Shown here in pieces: positions 36,663 to 47,900 of a stretch of 64,000 nt of DNA. This DNA comes from Helichrysum umbraculigerum (lineage: Eukaryota; Streptophyta; Magnoliopsida; Asterales; Asteraceae): NCBI GenBank assembly GCA_949592205.1, contig CATIUR010000001.1:215704250-215768249 (forward strand). The letters are read 5' to 3'. How positions within the stretch are numbered: the stretch's first letter is position 1; every line of letters starts with the position of its first letter. A model generated the notes under the pieces. The model was not told the origin of the DNA. It did not search any database and worked only from the letters and a program-made list of their open reading frames with translations. The position numbers and the translations under genes were made by a program.

Positions 36663-36854
36663 ATGTTGAATATGAGTTTAAATTTTCTCATGTTAAAAGA
36701 AAAAGTGATTTATATGTTAGAAAAATATACGTCTGCGTTGGTAAGCCCTGGCGATCAGTCGGTTGGATTAGCCGCAGTTGAAGTAAGACGGCCGTACCAC
36801 GACGATATGGGGGTGTTCCCGGAGAAAGTATATTGGTCTAATTATATAAATTAA
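36663..36854 (+). CDS. Short leader ORF of the caulimovirid, possible
   Basis: A 63-codon frame between the (AT)n tract and the movement-protein ORF. Its position resembles the small leader ORF of caulimoviruses. The second half is much more GC-rich than the rest of the virus and encodes no recognised motif. The sequence TGGCGATCAG at 36749-36758 vaguely resembles the tRNA-Met primer site TGGTATCAGAGC, but the match is poor. It may be non-coding leader. Confidence 0.25.
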   Translation: MLNMSLNFLMLKEKVIYMLEKYTSALVSPGDQSVGLAAVEVRRPYHDDMGVFPEKVYWSNYIN

Positions 36855-36898
36855 GTTTTCTGATAACAAGTTAAAATAAGAACAAATATTTGCAAAAT

Positions 36899-37681
36899 AT
36901 GAATAGATTATCTAAATTACTACTAAATCGAAAGGATAGTTCTACTTCTGATATAGAAGAAGAACAGGATCAAACAAACTCTATTGAAGTTTCTATAGAT
37001 AAAATTGAAAAAAGTTTATGTGATTGGAGTATACCTAAACAAGATGTTAGAACTATTTATAAAATAGGATCATTTGATTATTTTCAAGGATATTCTATAA
37101 AAACAACTGAGAAAGTAATACCTTTATTACAAAATCACCAAAATATACAACTATTCTCTAATACTGTTATAAAAGAACATAGAAAAAATTATAAATTTTT
37201 ACATATAGGATTAGTTCAAGTTGCTATCAAACCTATGATAAGATTAGGAATAGATGTCCCTATATTGGTTATATTAAGAGATGCTAGACTATTAGATTTT
37301 AAAAATTCTTTATTAGCTATGGCAGAATCTAATATATGTAATGGCCCAATATATTTTAATTGCTATCCAAATTTCACTATATCTTTATTTGATCAAAATA
37401 TACTTGATACTTTAACATTAACTATAAAAACAAAAAATTTAGAAATAAAGAATAAGTCAGATCCTATAGTAGTAATATATAGAGTATATTATAAAACTAT
37501 GACAACCACTATAGAACCTCGTTCCAAGTTAGTATCACCTAAATATGAAACTTTAGTATTTGAAGCAAATTCTAAACATTCTAGAGTAAATGTACCTAAA
37601 AAATTAAAATGGAATGAAATAACTCAAAATCAAAGTTGGAATATTAAAGATATATGTGTACCTAAACCTATAGAAAAATAA
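36899..37681 (+). CDS. Caulimovirid movement protein (30K superfamily), prematurely stopped
   Basis: Open from ATG 36899 (a nearer choice than the non-ATG upstream codon) to a TAA at 37679-37681, 260 residues. The order of hydrophobic beta strands and the central block around VPILVILRDARL and IYFNCYPNF is that of caulimovirid 30K movement proteins, which form tubules through plasmodesmata for cell-to-cell spread. The same frame continues without further stop to 37960, about 93 more codons of acidic sequence, so the stop probably shortens an originally longer C-terminus. The core domain appears complete. Confidence 0.7.
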   Translation: MNRLSKLLLNRKDSSTSDIEEEQDQTNSIEVSIDKIEKSLCDWSIPKQDVRTIYKIGSFDYFQGYSIKTTEKVIPLLQNHQNIQLFSNTVIKEHRKNYKFLHIGLVQVAIKPMIRLGIDVPILVILRDARLLDFKNSLLAMAESNICNGPIYFNCYPNFTISLFDQNILDTLTLTIKTKNLEIKNKSDPIVVIYRVYYKTMTTTIEPRSKLVSPKYETLVFEANSKHSRVNVPKKLKWNEITQNQSWNIKDICVPKPIEK

Positions 37682-37969
37682 AATAAAATATCAAACATAG
37701 TAGAACATACAGATGGAAGTATAAATATAACTTTTGAAAATGAAAAATTAGAGCCATCTAGATTTTCCACTTATATACCTGAAACATCTAGTTCTATGTC
37801 AGAAGAAACAATAGATTTAAGAAAAGCTAGATCTATGAGAATGAAAGGAGTAGATTTTAGTCAACATATACCTCAGCCCTTATATGAAGAAGAAAATAAA
37901 AGTGAAGATTTTTCTTATAAACCTACAAAATCTGAAGTAGATTATTATGATCAATTATAAATAATAAAT

Positions 37970-38230
37970 ATGAGTAAAATACAAATGAATAATAAGCATA
38001 ATAGTAATATATCTTTACAATTAATGTTTTTATATCAAGAAAGAGAAACATTATTAAAAAGTTTAAAAAGTTTTAAAGAAAAAACTAATATAAATTATGA
38101 ATATCTAGCTAAAGACCAAATAGAAAAGGTAGAATCAATAAAAAATAAATATATAAAATCAACAATAACTTTACTAGAAATAAATTGGTATTTAATAGAA
38201 AAGTTAAGATCCAAATTAATTATTTGTTAA
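37970..38230 (+). CDS. Small caulimovirid ORF (virion-associated-protein position)
   Basis: An 86-residue lysine-rich, helical protein starting MSKIQMNNKHNSNIS, nine bases after the end of the extended movement-protein frame. Its stop is two bases before the next ATG (38233). By position and size it could correspond to the small ORFs II/III of other caulimovirids, such as the virion-associated coiled-coil protein. No diagnostic motif seen. Confidence 0.55.
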   Translation: MSKIQMNNKHNSNISLQLMFLYQERETLLKSLKSFKEKTNINYEYLAKDQIEKVESIKNKYIKSTITLLEINWYLIEKLRSKLIIC

Positions 38231-38232
38231 AA

Positions 38233-39286
38233 ATGCCAAAAATCAAGACAACTATAACTATACACGATTTAAACTATTTAGAAAATGAAACAAATAATGA
38301 TTATAATAAAGAAAAGTTAGAATGGTATAATAATAAATTCACTAAAAGCCGAAGAAGTTGTAATCAATTGACTTGGCATTTATACTTATATGAAAATAAT
38401 GAAGTCATGCCATTTTTCTCATGGTTACAATTATATTATGCAAAAGAAAAAATATATTACCCATTTTTAGAAAAAGCAGAAACTATAATAAAACTAAATA
38501 AAACATATAGAAATCTTAAGAATAAAGAAGAATCTATAGGAATACATCCACCATATGATGATATAATTATAAAACAAGATAATAAAGATTATATAGGTGT
38601 ACCCTTAGTACAAATAAAAGAACAACAAGAACAAGATAAAACTCTAAAACAAATAGTATACCAAAATAATTATACTAATGAAGTATTAAATACAATAGGA
38701 CAACAATTAAATAGAATCGAAAAAATAGATGAAAACAAAGTTGAAAAAGACAAACCAAGCACTTCTAATACAAAACAAGAATATGAAAGAAGTCCATTAT
38801 TTATACCTCATCATATAGATACTCCTATAAACTTAGGAAAACAAAATGTTATATTAAAAGAAATTGAAAAGAAATTATCTTTATTAAGTATAACAGACAA
38901 AACTATAAATAAAGTAAATGAAGAAAATTATTCAGATGATGATTTATCCGAAATAGAAAATCAATTTAATAATAATAATGAAATAAATAAAGTAAAATAT
39001 AATTCTTATACATCAAATAAAACTTATACTCCAAGACCAGAAACTAGAAATTACTATTATAGACCATCACCACCTGATTTACAATATGAAGAAAGACATA
39101 CTTTAGTACAAGCTAAATATGATGGTAATTCTATATACGAATGGAATATAGACGGACAAACTGAATATCAGATATTAAATTTATTACAAGAAATGACAAT
39201 GGCATCTACTGCTTATAAATCACAAAATAATGAAGAATCACAAGTAGTTGAAATGATTATAGCAGGATTCACTGGAATACTAAAAG
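38233..39286 (+). pseudogene. Caulimovirid coat protein/polyprotein, N-terminal segment
   Basis: Open from ATG 38233 up to the solo LTR at 39287. The protein begins MPKIKTTITIHDLNYL and has an acidic, Asn-rich linker and then the conserved start of the coat-protein core (EMTMASTAYK and following). The ORF is broken here by the LTR, whose TAA stops translation a few codons later. The frame resumes at 41673 beyond the target duplication. Upstream TTG/GTA codons are not convincing starts. Confidence 0.75.
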
Positions 39287-41667
39287 TGTAACAACCGGCA
39301 AATTAGGACTAGAATTAGTGCCTAATTCTTCGTTAATACATGTAATTAGTTCTGTGTTAGGCTAATTTATGTATCGAATTATATATATTGTTAAATATAT
39401 ATGAAAATGCGATTTGGTTAAATCGTACGCAAATTAAATAGAATGAAATTCTATTCGGTTAATACGGACGTTGGTGAACAAATGTTTAAAAACTAAAATA
39501 ACGCAATTATGACCGAAATGCTATTTTATAATAGTTAGTAACTTCCTTGTACTACCCGATTTAAAACTTACACGATTTAAAAACGAAAGTACAAAAATTT
39601 ATTCAAACCATATTATATTGCAAATTATTAAAGATTTAGAGAAATAATTTAAATAAATTATTTAACAAAAGATTTTGGATTTTTTTAAAATATAATTAAA
39701 CGCGTAAAATAAATAATCTAACATAAAACGACGGAGAAAACGAACACTGCCCGGAGCACGGAGCGCGAACTGAAAGGAGGAGGTTCCACCCAAAACCCCC
39801 TCCCTTCTCTCATTTCTTCTTCATTTTCATTCTCACATTTCTCTCTCTTTCTTTCTTTTCTCTCTTTCTTTCCCTCTAACTAAAAACCACCACCATCCTC
39901 ACAAAATCACATAAAACTACCATCAAACGCCATCGGATCGCACTACTCGTTTGAAATAAAAGCATCACCATCTCCCGATCTACCTTCCTATCTTTCCGGA
40001 TTTTCGTTTCGGCATTTTGTAAGTTTCCGACAAATCCCGACATCTCTCGTTTTTGATCATTTTTACTAGTTTATGGTTTAAATAGACTTATTATGTTCAT
40101 ATAAGGGTTGGGTAAAAGATTTGGACCCAACGGAAACCGGGAAACTCGTTTTCGACAAAAATTCCGGCCATCAGACCGCTACGTCGCACCTGGCCAGGGG
40201 CCTCTGCGACGTCGCGGCCTACGTCGCACAAAAATCCCAACGTCGCACTAGCGACGCAGCTCCTTACGTCGCATTAAATTGCGGACGTCGCACGTAGCGA
40301 CGTAGACTTTAACGTCGCAAACCGAAGCAACGTCGCATTAGCGACGTCGCCCCCTACGTCGCATTGATTTGCGAATGTCGCATCATGCGACGTACCTGCC
40401 TACGTCGCACCTTACGTCGCTTGCAACGTCGCATGCTACGTCGCACAAACCAGAACTTTGAAAACTCACATTTTCACTAAGTGTCGAACTTTTACAACCT
40501 CAAATCCTTATACGATACGACCTAACAAACATAATAAAACATACTTTCCTATTACAAATACCCTAAATTGCGTTATAAATGACAAACTTTAATTATAACA
40601 AATCACCAACGGGCCGTATACTTTGTTACGAACACGAACAAACCAACATTTAAACACAACGGGTTGTATGAACAACTAGCCTAGATGGTCTTGCGAGACA
40701 TCTACTTACTTATCCTTACGTGTTTAGGCACTAGAAGGTCACGGGTTCGGAGAACCTACTTGCTTTACTACTACTTGCTATTTACCACTGCTTGACTCAG
40801 GTGAGTCTTACGGCCCCACTTTTACTGTTTTATCTTATTGGGGGAGATACATGCTACTGATTTTTCTTGAACACAAGTACTAAACTGCTTACTATACCAA
40901 ACGGAATTGCATGAGTTGTTTACTATTTACAGAAGTCTCTCCATCATATATCGTTAGTTATGGACTTAAGCGCGAACACTAGTTAATGGATCCATTAGGG
41001 AAATGACCCTCCCCGCCCGGGGCAGTAGCGCTGCCACGTACTGATTTACACGTATAAACGGGTGACTACTTATTCGTTACTGATGCTTGCTCAACTACGA
41101 GCATGTCACGGGAGCAAACTTATTACTTACGGGTTAAGCTTCGATTATGAGCCTCATGGCAACGGTATAAACTTACTTACTTACATTTGCGGGATTGCAA
41201 ATACTGGTTTACGATTTCTAGATTGAAATTGCTGATTTTACGCCTGCGGGCATTACTGATGAAATCTCATGTTCAAAGCTGATATTACTTACAAACCTGT
41301 GAGATTCACCAACCTTTTGGTTGACACTTTTTAGCATGTTTCTCAGGTACCCGGATGGAGTAGGATTACTCCAGGATTTTAGCTAGAGTCGCATGATTTC
41401 AACACAACTGCATTAACGGAGATTCTTAGCATTATCTTTTGTATATTACGATTATGTAATAGAATCTCCCGCTATACGCGTGGACTCTAGGGGAAACTAC
41501 ATTTTGTATACGAAAACACTAAGTTTTCAAACATTATATCTATGGAATGTAACTAATTTACAAACGTTGCATATAGATGTCGTTTGCTTTATCTTTGTGC
41601 TGTGATATTTGATTAGTAACACCCCAAACTATGCTTCCGCAAAACAGTGAATTTCGGGGGTGTTACA
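39287..41667 (+). mobile_element. Solo LTR of a Tekay-like chromovirus, in the viral coat-protein gene
   Basis: Starts TGTAACAACC and ends GGGTGTTACA, flanked by the perfect 5 bp duplication AAAAG (39282-39286 and 41668-41672), with no internal domain: a solo LTR left by LTR-LTR recombination. Sense orientation is plus, because its start matches the sense start of the LTRs at 44908 and 52930 (minus elements). It carries an ACGTCGCA array at 40180-40446. Closest relative in the window is the LTR at 61673-63935. Confidence 0.92.
40180..40446 (+). repeat. CpG-rich array of ACGTCGCA / TGCGACGT motifs in the solo LTR
   Basis: About 17 occurrences of (T/A)ACGTCGCA, its reverse complement GCGACGT, or the palindrome GACGTCGC within 267 bp, separated by irregular 5-15 bp spacers. 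Not a regular tandem repeat. Confidence 0.9.
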
Positions 41668-41672
41668 AAAAG

Positions 41673-42528
41673 GATGGTGGGATAGCTATGTAACAGAAGC
41701 AGATAAGCATGCTATATTAAATGCAAAAAAGACTATAATAAAAACTGAAAATAATCAAACATATCAAACGCAAATAGATGATATGGTAAATTCATTAATT
41801 TTTGCTATATTAAAAAATTATGTAGGAAATCCAGCAGCATATCAAGAAAGAAATTCAGCTATATTATTAAACCTGACATGTAGAAAACTACAAGATTTTA
41901 GATGGTATAAAGATGTGTTTTTAGCCAAGGTTATGACTAGGCCTGATTGTAAAGAAGCTTATTGGAAAGAAAGATTTATTGCAGGATTACCTAAGTTATT
42001 TGCAGAAAGGATTAGAAATAAATTAAGTCAAGATTATAACAATAATATACCTTATAAAGACTTAACTTATGGAGAAATTATAAATTATGTTAATCAAGAA
42101 GGACTAGCTATATGTTCAGATTTAAAGTTAAAAGCCAAGATTAAGAAAGAAGGAATAAATTCTAGACAAGAATTAGGAGACTTTTGTCAACAATATGGAT
42201 ATGAAACCTTGAAATTACCTCCTTCTAGGAAAATTAAATATAAGCCTAAAAATAGATATATTAGGAATAAGAGAAATTATAAAAGAGAACAAGAATATGA
42301 TAAAAAACCCGAATATAAGAGAAATAAATTTAGAAGAAGAAAAACTCCATATAAAAATCATAAAGAAAATAAACAAAAGGATATTATAATATGCTATAAA
42401 TGTGGAAGAAATGGTCATATGGCAAAAGATTGTTATGCTAAAAAGAAAATAAATGAATTAGATATATCAGATGAACTTAAGAAACAAATAAGTAAAATAA
42501 TTCTTAAAGATAGTTCTAGTGATGATAG
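41673..42528 (+). pseudogene. Caulimovirid coat protein core and zinc knuckle
   Basis: Continues the coat-protein frame after the solo LTR. The segment shows the conserved caulimovirid capsid core (AYQERNSAILLNLTCRKLQD, MTRPDCKEAYWKERFIAGLP), a Lys/Arg-rich nucleic-acid-binding stretch, and a CCHC zinc knuckle CYKCGRNGHMAKDC (42392-42433) that binds pregenomic RNA. An acidic serine-rich tail follows, cut at 42528 by the gypsy LTR; the frame resumes at 52931-52936. Internally intact. Confidence 0.8.
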
Positions 42529-42901
42529 TGTAACACCCCCAAATTTAATGATTTGCGGAAGCTTGATTTGGGTGTTACTAATCAATAACAAAGCACAAAG
42601 ATAAATAGCAAACGACTCTATATGCGTCGTTTTAACAAAATATATTGATAACTGAAATGTTTACAACATTTAAAGCTTTACATAGCTCGAGTTAAATAAA
42701 ATGAGATTTCAGTACATAAGTACTTGTACAAAATATACTAATGCAAGAAAATCTCAATCGTCTGTATGCTGACTCGAGCTAAATCCTGAAGCAGAAACAT
42801 CCTACTGCTGGGTACCTGCGATATATGCTAAAAGGTCAGCTATAAAGCTGGTGAGCTCACAGGTTTGAAATCAAGTAATATCGTATGAACCGCAAGATTT
42901 A

Positions 42902-42978
42902 AATAATGAATTGCATCCAGCAATTAAATAATGAATTGCATCCAGCAATTAAATAATGAATTGCATCCAGCAATTAAA
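42902..42978. repeat. 25 bp tandem repeat, 3 copies
   Basis: Unit AATAATGAATTGCATCCAGC plus AATTA. The corresponding block of the other LTR has five copies. Confidence 0.95.
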
Positions 42979-43728
42979 TGATAATCATCGTGTATACAGC
43001 CATGAGCACATAGTTGAGCTTAACTCGAGGGCCGGGTCCCCTATAGAGAATTCCGGGCGAGGTGCCTCCACGAATGCCTAATCAACATTCGTCTTCCCAA
43101 ATATTAGTACGTCCGTTTACCCGGTTAGTGCTTGCTAACCCGGACGAGGAGGGTCAATCCTATATGGTACCATATACTAATATTCACGCTGCAACGTATT
43201 AACAACTATGCTGACGGAGGACTTTAAAATGATTAGTTTCGAAAAACTCATGTAGTATATGAAAAGTTGGTACTTGCGTTCACATGTTAAAAGTTGAGCA
43301 ATATATCACACCCCTGAGTAAAACAGTAAAAGAGGGGCTATGAGACTCACCTGAGTCTGAGAGCGTTTAAACAAACGTAAGTTGATTAGCGAATAATGAA
43401 GTCAAACGACTTGTAACCTGAGGGTGTCCACGACACGCGATGGTTATAATCATGATTGGGTATCTCAAGAGATCACCCTTGTAGTTGTTACACAACTATA
43501 TATATGTCCAAATTACTACGATTTGGTTGATTTGTTAAGTGTTTGAAAACATGTACGGCCCGTTGGTGATGGGTTTGGAATAATAAACTTTAAGTATTAT
43601 TATCTTGTAATTTGCGTTTTGCACTTAAAAGTGTGTCCCAATGTGTTTTATAAGTCGTATCGTATAAGGGTTTGAGGTTATATAGTTCCGACACTTAGTG
43701 AAATTGAGATTTGAAAACCTGCTGTTTT

Positions 43729-44016
43729 ATGCGACACTAAATGCGACACAAAGTTCGTTATGCGACACAAGGGTTGTGTCGTATAGGAGTGCGACACAAT
43801 GTCCATACGACACAAGGGTTGTGTCGCATGGATGCGAAATGCTGATTCAACAGCGACATAGTGATTGTGTCGTATGGGGGATGCGACATAGTGGTTGTGT
43901 CGCAGGACTTGCGACATTAACTATCTGGTACGACATAAGGTACGACACAAGGGAATTTATGCGACATAAAGGCCAAAATACGACACAACATGCGACACAA
44001 TGCTTGTGTCGCATGG
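43729..44016. repeat. Array of TGCGACACAA / TTGTGTCGCA motifs
   Basis: About 18 copies of (G/A)CGAC(A)(C/T)A or its reverse complement in 288 bp, many paired as inverted neighbours such as ACACAAGGGTTGTGT, which could form short hairpins. Confidence 0.9.
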
Positions 44017-44908
44017 ATGAACACCAGCCCAGAAAGTCCGGCTGTTAACGTTTTTCCGGCGAAAAATCCATTTTAAACTCGTTTTTAAGCTATGAAATCG
44101 TGTTCTATACATTGTAATGGACATATACTAGTTATAAAAACAACCACAAATGAAAAATACTAAGAATCAAGAGATTTCGGGATTTTGTCGGAAACTTACA
44201 ATTTGCCGAAATGAAAATCCGGAAAGGTAGAAATGTAGATCGTTGCGAGGTGGTCGTGAATCTCTAAAAATATTGGTGATTCGGTTGCGTTTCGTGACGT
44301 TATTTTGCGGTTTTGTGAGTTTTTGGTGATTTGGTGATTTTGGAGGAAATAAGAGAAGAGAGAGAGAATTGATAGAAGAATGAGAAAGAAAAGGAGTGGG
44401 AGGTGGGGTTATCCCCACTTTTCAGTTTCTTGCCCCGCGTTCCGCGTGGTGTTCGTTTGCTCCGTCGTTTAAACGTTAAATAATTATTTACATTTTGATT
44501 ATAAGTTTTAAAATACGATTTATTACGCGATATATTGTTTAAATATTTTACAAATCAATTTATATTTGTGTTATAAGATGTAAGTTAGTTTGTTTATTTA
44601 GTTTACGCATTTTATTGTTTTAAATTGTGTAAGTTCGGTTTGTACGATACGAATTGAATACAAAATATTATCAAAATAATATTTTTGACATAAAAGCGTT
44701 ATTTAATAAAATGGGTCACCAACGTCCGTATTTGATTGAATCGAAATACATTCGATTTAAGTCGCGTACGATTTAATCAAATCGCATTTTCGTATATATT
44801 CAACAATATATATAATTCGATACATTAATTAGCCTAACACAGAACTAATTACATGTATTAACATATGATTAGGCACTAATTACTAGTCCTAATTTGGCGG
44901 GTGTTACA

Positions 44909-44920
44909 TTCTCCCCCTGT
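44909..44920 (-). other. Polypurine tract
   Basis: On the minus strand AACAGGGGGAGAA directly precedes the LTR start TGTAACA, the plus-strand primer site of reverse transcription. Confidence 0.85.
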
Positions 44921-44942
44921 TAAGAGAATTTCGTCCCGAAAT

Positions 44943-47900
44943 TTAGCTCGAAGTCGTGTTTGATGTAGAATCAGTGAATAGTTGCGGATATTTGAGTCGC
45001 ATTTGGTCTTCCCGTTCCCAGGTGAATTCCGGACCACGCCGCGAATTCCATCTGACCTTGACGATGGGAATACGACTTTGTTTCAGTTGTTTGACCTCAC
45101 GGTCCATAATTTCAGCGGGTTCCTCAACGAAGTGAAGTTTATCGTCAACACGAATTTCATCTAGTGGAATAATAAGTGTCTCATCAGATAGACACTTCTT
45201 CAAATTTGAAATATGAAAAGTAGGGTGCACGCTGCTGAGTTCGGATGGCAGCTGCAATCGATAAGCTACGGGGCCAATCCGTTCGAGGATCTCAAAAGGC
45301 CCGATGTACCTGGGATTTAACTTCCCGCATTTGCCAAAACGGATGACGCCTTTCCAAGGCGATACTTTTAAGAGTACTCGATCCCCAACTTGGAACTCGA
45401 GTGGTTTGCGTCTCACATCAGCATAACTTTTCTGACGATCACGTGCGGCTTTGAGTCGGTTTTGGATTTCCACTATTTTCTCAGTGGTGGCGTGAATGAG
45501 TTCAGGACCAGTGAGTTGACTATCTCCCACTTCAGTCCAACAGATCGGTGATCGGCACTTACGACCGTACAGTGCCTCAAAAGGTGCAGCCTTAATGCTG
45601 GCGTGATAGCTGTTATTGTACGAGAATTCGCACAACGGTAGATGTCTTTCCCAGTTTGTACCGAAATCAACTACGCAGGCGCGTAGCATATCTTCCAGGG
45701 TTTGGATGGTTCGTTCACTTTGGCCATCGGTTTGAGGATGGTACGCGGTACTCATATCGAGACGGGTACCCATTGCTTTTTGAAGTGACTGCCAAAAGTG
45801 AGAGGTGAAACGGGCATCCCTATCAGAGATGACCGAGATTGGAACACCGTGATGAGAAACGATTTCCTTGATGTAGATTTGTGCAAGGCGTTCCATTTTA
45901 TCATTTTCTTTGATTGCCAGGAAGTGAGCAGATTTGGTGAGACGATCGACGATCACCCAAATGGTATCGCAACCTCTCGTCGACTTGGGTAGTTTGGTTA
46001 TGAAATCCATGGCAATTTGTTCCCATTTCCATTCAGGGATTTCAGGTTGTTGGAGTAAACCAGGTGGTTTCTGATGTTCGGTTTTGACTTTCGAGCAAGT
46101 AAGACACTTGCTGACATAAGTGGCGATTTCGGCTTTCATGTTTGGCCACCAATAAAATTCCTTGATACCGTGGTACATCTTATCGGATCCCGGATGAATA
46201 GAATATTTAGACTTGTGAGCCTCGTCCATCACCAAGTCTCTTAAGTTCCCAAAACTAGGCAACCAGATTCGGTTTGATAAATACCTAATCCCGTTAGGTC
46301 TGATTTCGAATTGTTTGTCAATACCCCGCAAGGCTTCATCTTTGATGTTTTCAGATTTCAGGGCTTCGATCTGAGCGGTATGAATTTGAATAGTAAGATC
46401 GTTATGAATGGTCATACTGAGGGCTCGGACTCGAAGTGGTTTTGATGGTTCCTTTCGACTGAGGGCATCGGCTACAACGTTAGCCTTCCCTGGATGGTAC
46501 TTGATCTCGCAATCGTAATCGGTAAGCAACTCGACCCATCGACGTTGCCTCATATTGAGATCCTTCTGATCGAAGATATGTTGGAGACTTTTGTGATCGG
46601 TAAAGATGGTGCACTTAGTGCCGTAGAGATAATGTCTCCAGATTTTTAGAGCAAAAATGACAGCTCCAAGTTCGAGATCGTGAGTGGTGTAGTTCTTTTC
46701 ATGAATTTTCAGCTGTCGTGAGGCATAAGCAATGACCTTGTCTCGTTGCATAAGCACGCAACCAAGACCTTGGTGAGAAGCATCGCAGTATACCACGAAG
46801 TCATCGGTGCCTTCGGGTAAGGATAGAATTGGAGCACTGCAAAGCTTTTGTTTCAAAAGTTGGAACGCTGACTCTTGTTTTTCGGTCCAATCGAACCTTT
46901 TGTCCTTCTGAGTCAGTATCGTAAGTGGTTGAGCTATTTTAGAGAAATTTTCGATAAATCGTCGATAATACCCAGCAAGACCCAAGAATTGTCGTACTTC
47001 AGTTGCAGAGGTGGGTGCTTGCCAGTCTTTGATAGCCTCGATCTTTGATGGGTCAACGTGAATTCCCTGACTGTCGATCACGTGACCAAGAAATTGAACA
47101 GTTTGGATCCAGAACTCACACTTAGAGAATTTAGCATAAAGCTCCTCGTGTCTAAGTAGTTCAAGGATGGTTTTGAGGTGTTGCGCATGTTCTTGCTCGT
47201 TGCGCGAGTAAATGAGTATGTCATCGATAAAGACAATGACAAACTTGTCGAGGTAAGGTTTGCACACCCGGTTCATGAGGTCCATGAATACAGCCGGTGC
47301 GTTGGTTAGACCAAAGGGCATCACTTGGAATTCGTAGTGCCCGTAACGAGTTCTGAAAGCAGTTTTTGGAATATCGGTGTCGCAAACTCGTAATTGATGA
47401 TAACCTGATCGCAGATCGATTTTTGAGTAAAAACTTGAACCCTGAAGTTGGTCGAATAGATCATCAATGCGAGGAAGTGGGTATCGGTTTTTGATGGTCA
47501 ATTTGTTCAATTCTCGGTAGTCGATGCACATTCGGAATGAACCGTCCTTCTTTTTGACAAATAAGACCGGAGCTCCCCAAGGTGAAGAACTCGGTCTAAT
47601 GAATCCTCGATCCAGAAGTTCCTGTAACTGAGAGGACAACTCCTGAAGTTCGGATGGGGCTAAACGGTATGGTGCGCGGGCCACCGGTGCGGCACCCGGC
47701 ACGAGATCAATCGAGAACTCAACCTGTCTAAGCGGAGGTAGACCAGGTAATTCTTCCGGAAAGACCTCGGGAAAGTCTCTAACAATTGGCACATCCTCAA
47801 GTCGCTTCTCCTCCGACTTCTTCTCTGTGATGTGTGCAAGTATTGCGGGGTAACCCTTTCTCAGAAATTTTCGGGTTTTTAAGCAGGAGATTATATTGAG

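Larger units (their letters stand above)
42529..44908 (-). repeat. 3' LTR of the gypsy element
   Basis: 2380 bp, TGTAACACCC...GTGTTACA in plus orientation. Contains three copies of a 25 bp repeat (42902-42978) and a TGCGACACAA array (43729-44016). Short ORFs here are not genes. Confidence 0.95.

Noticed and set aside
40180..40446. CRISPR-like look of repeated ACGTCGCA units
   Set aside because: Units are only 8-9 bp, occur in both orientations, have irregular 5-15 bp spacers and lie in a plant LTR.
43698..44048. 116-codon ORF, repeated at 51719-52069
   Set aside because: Lies in the LTR motif array; the Cys and Ser codons come from the repeated TGCGACACAA motif, and the reverse strand gives an equally open frame.
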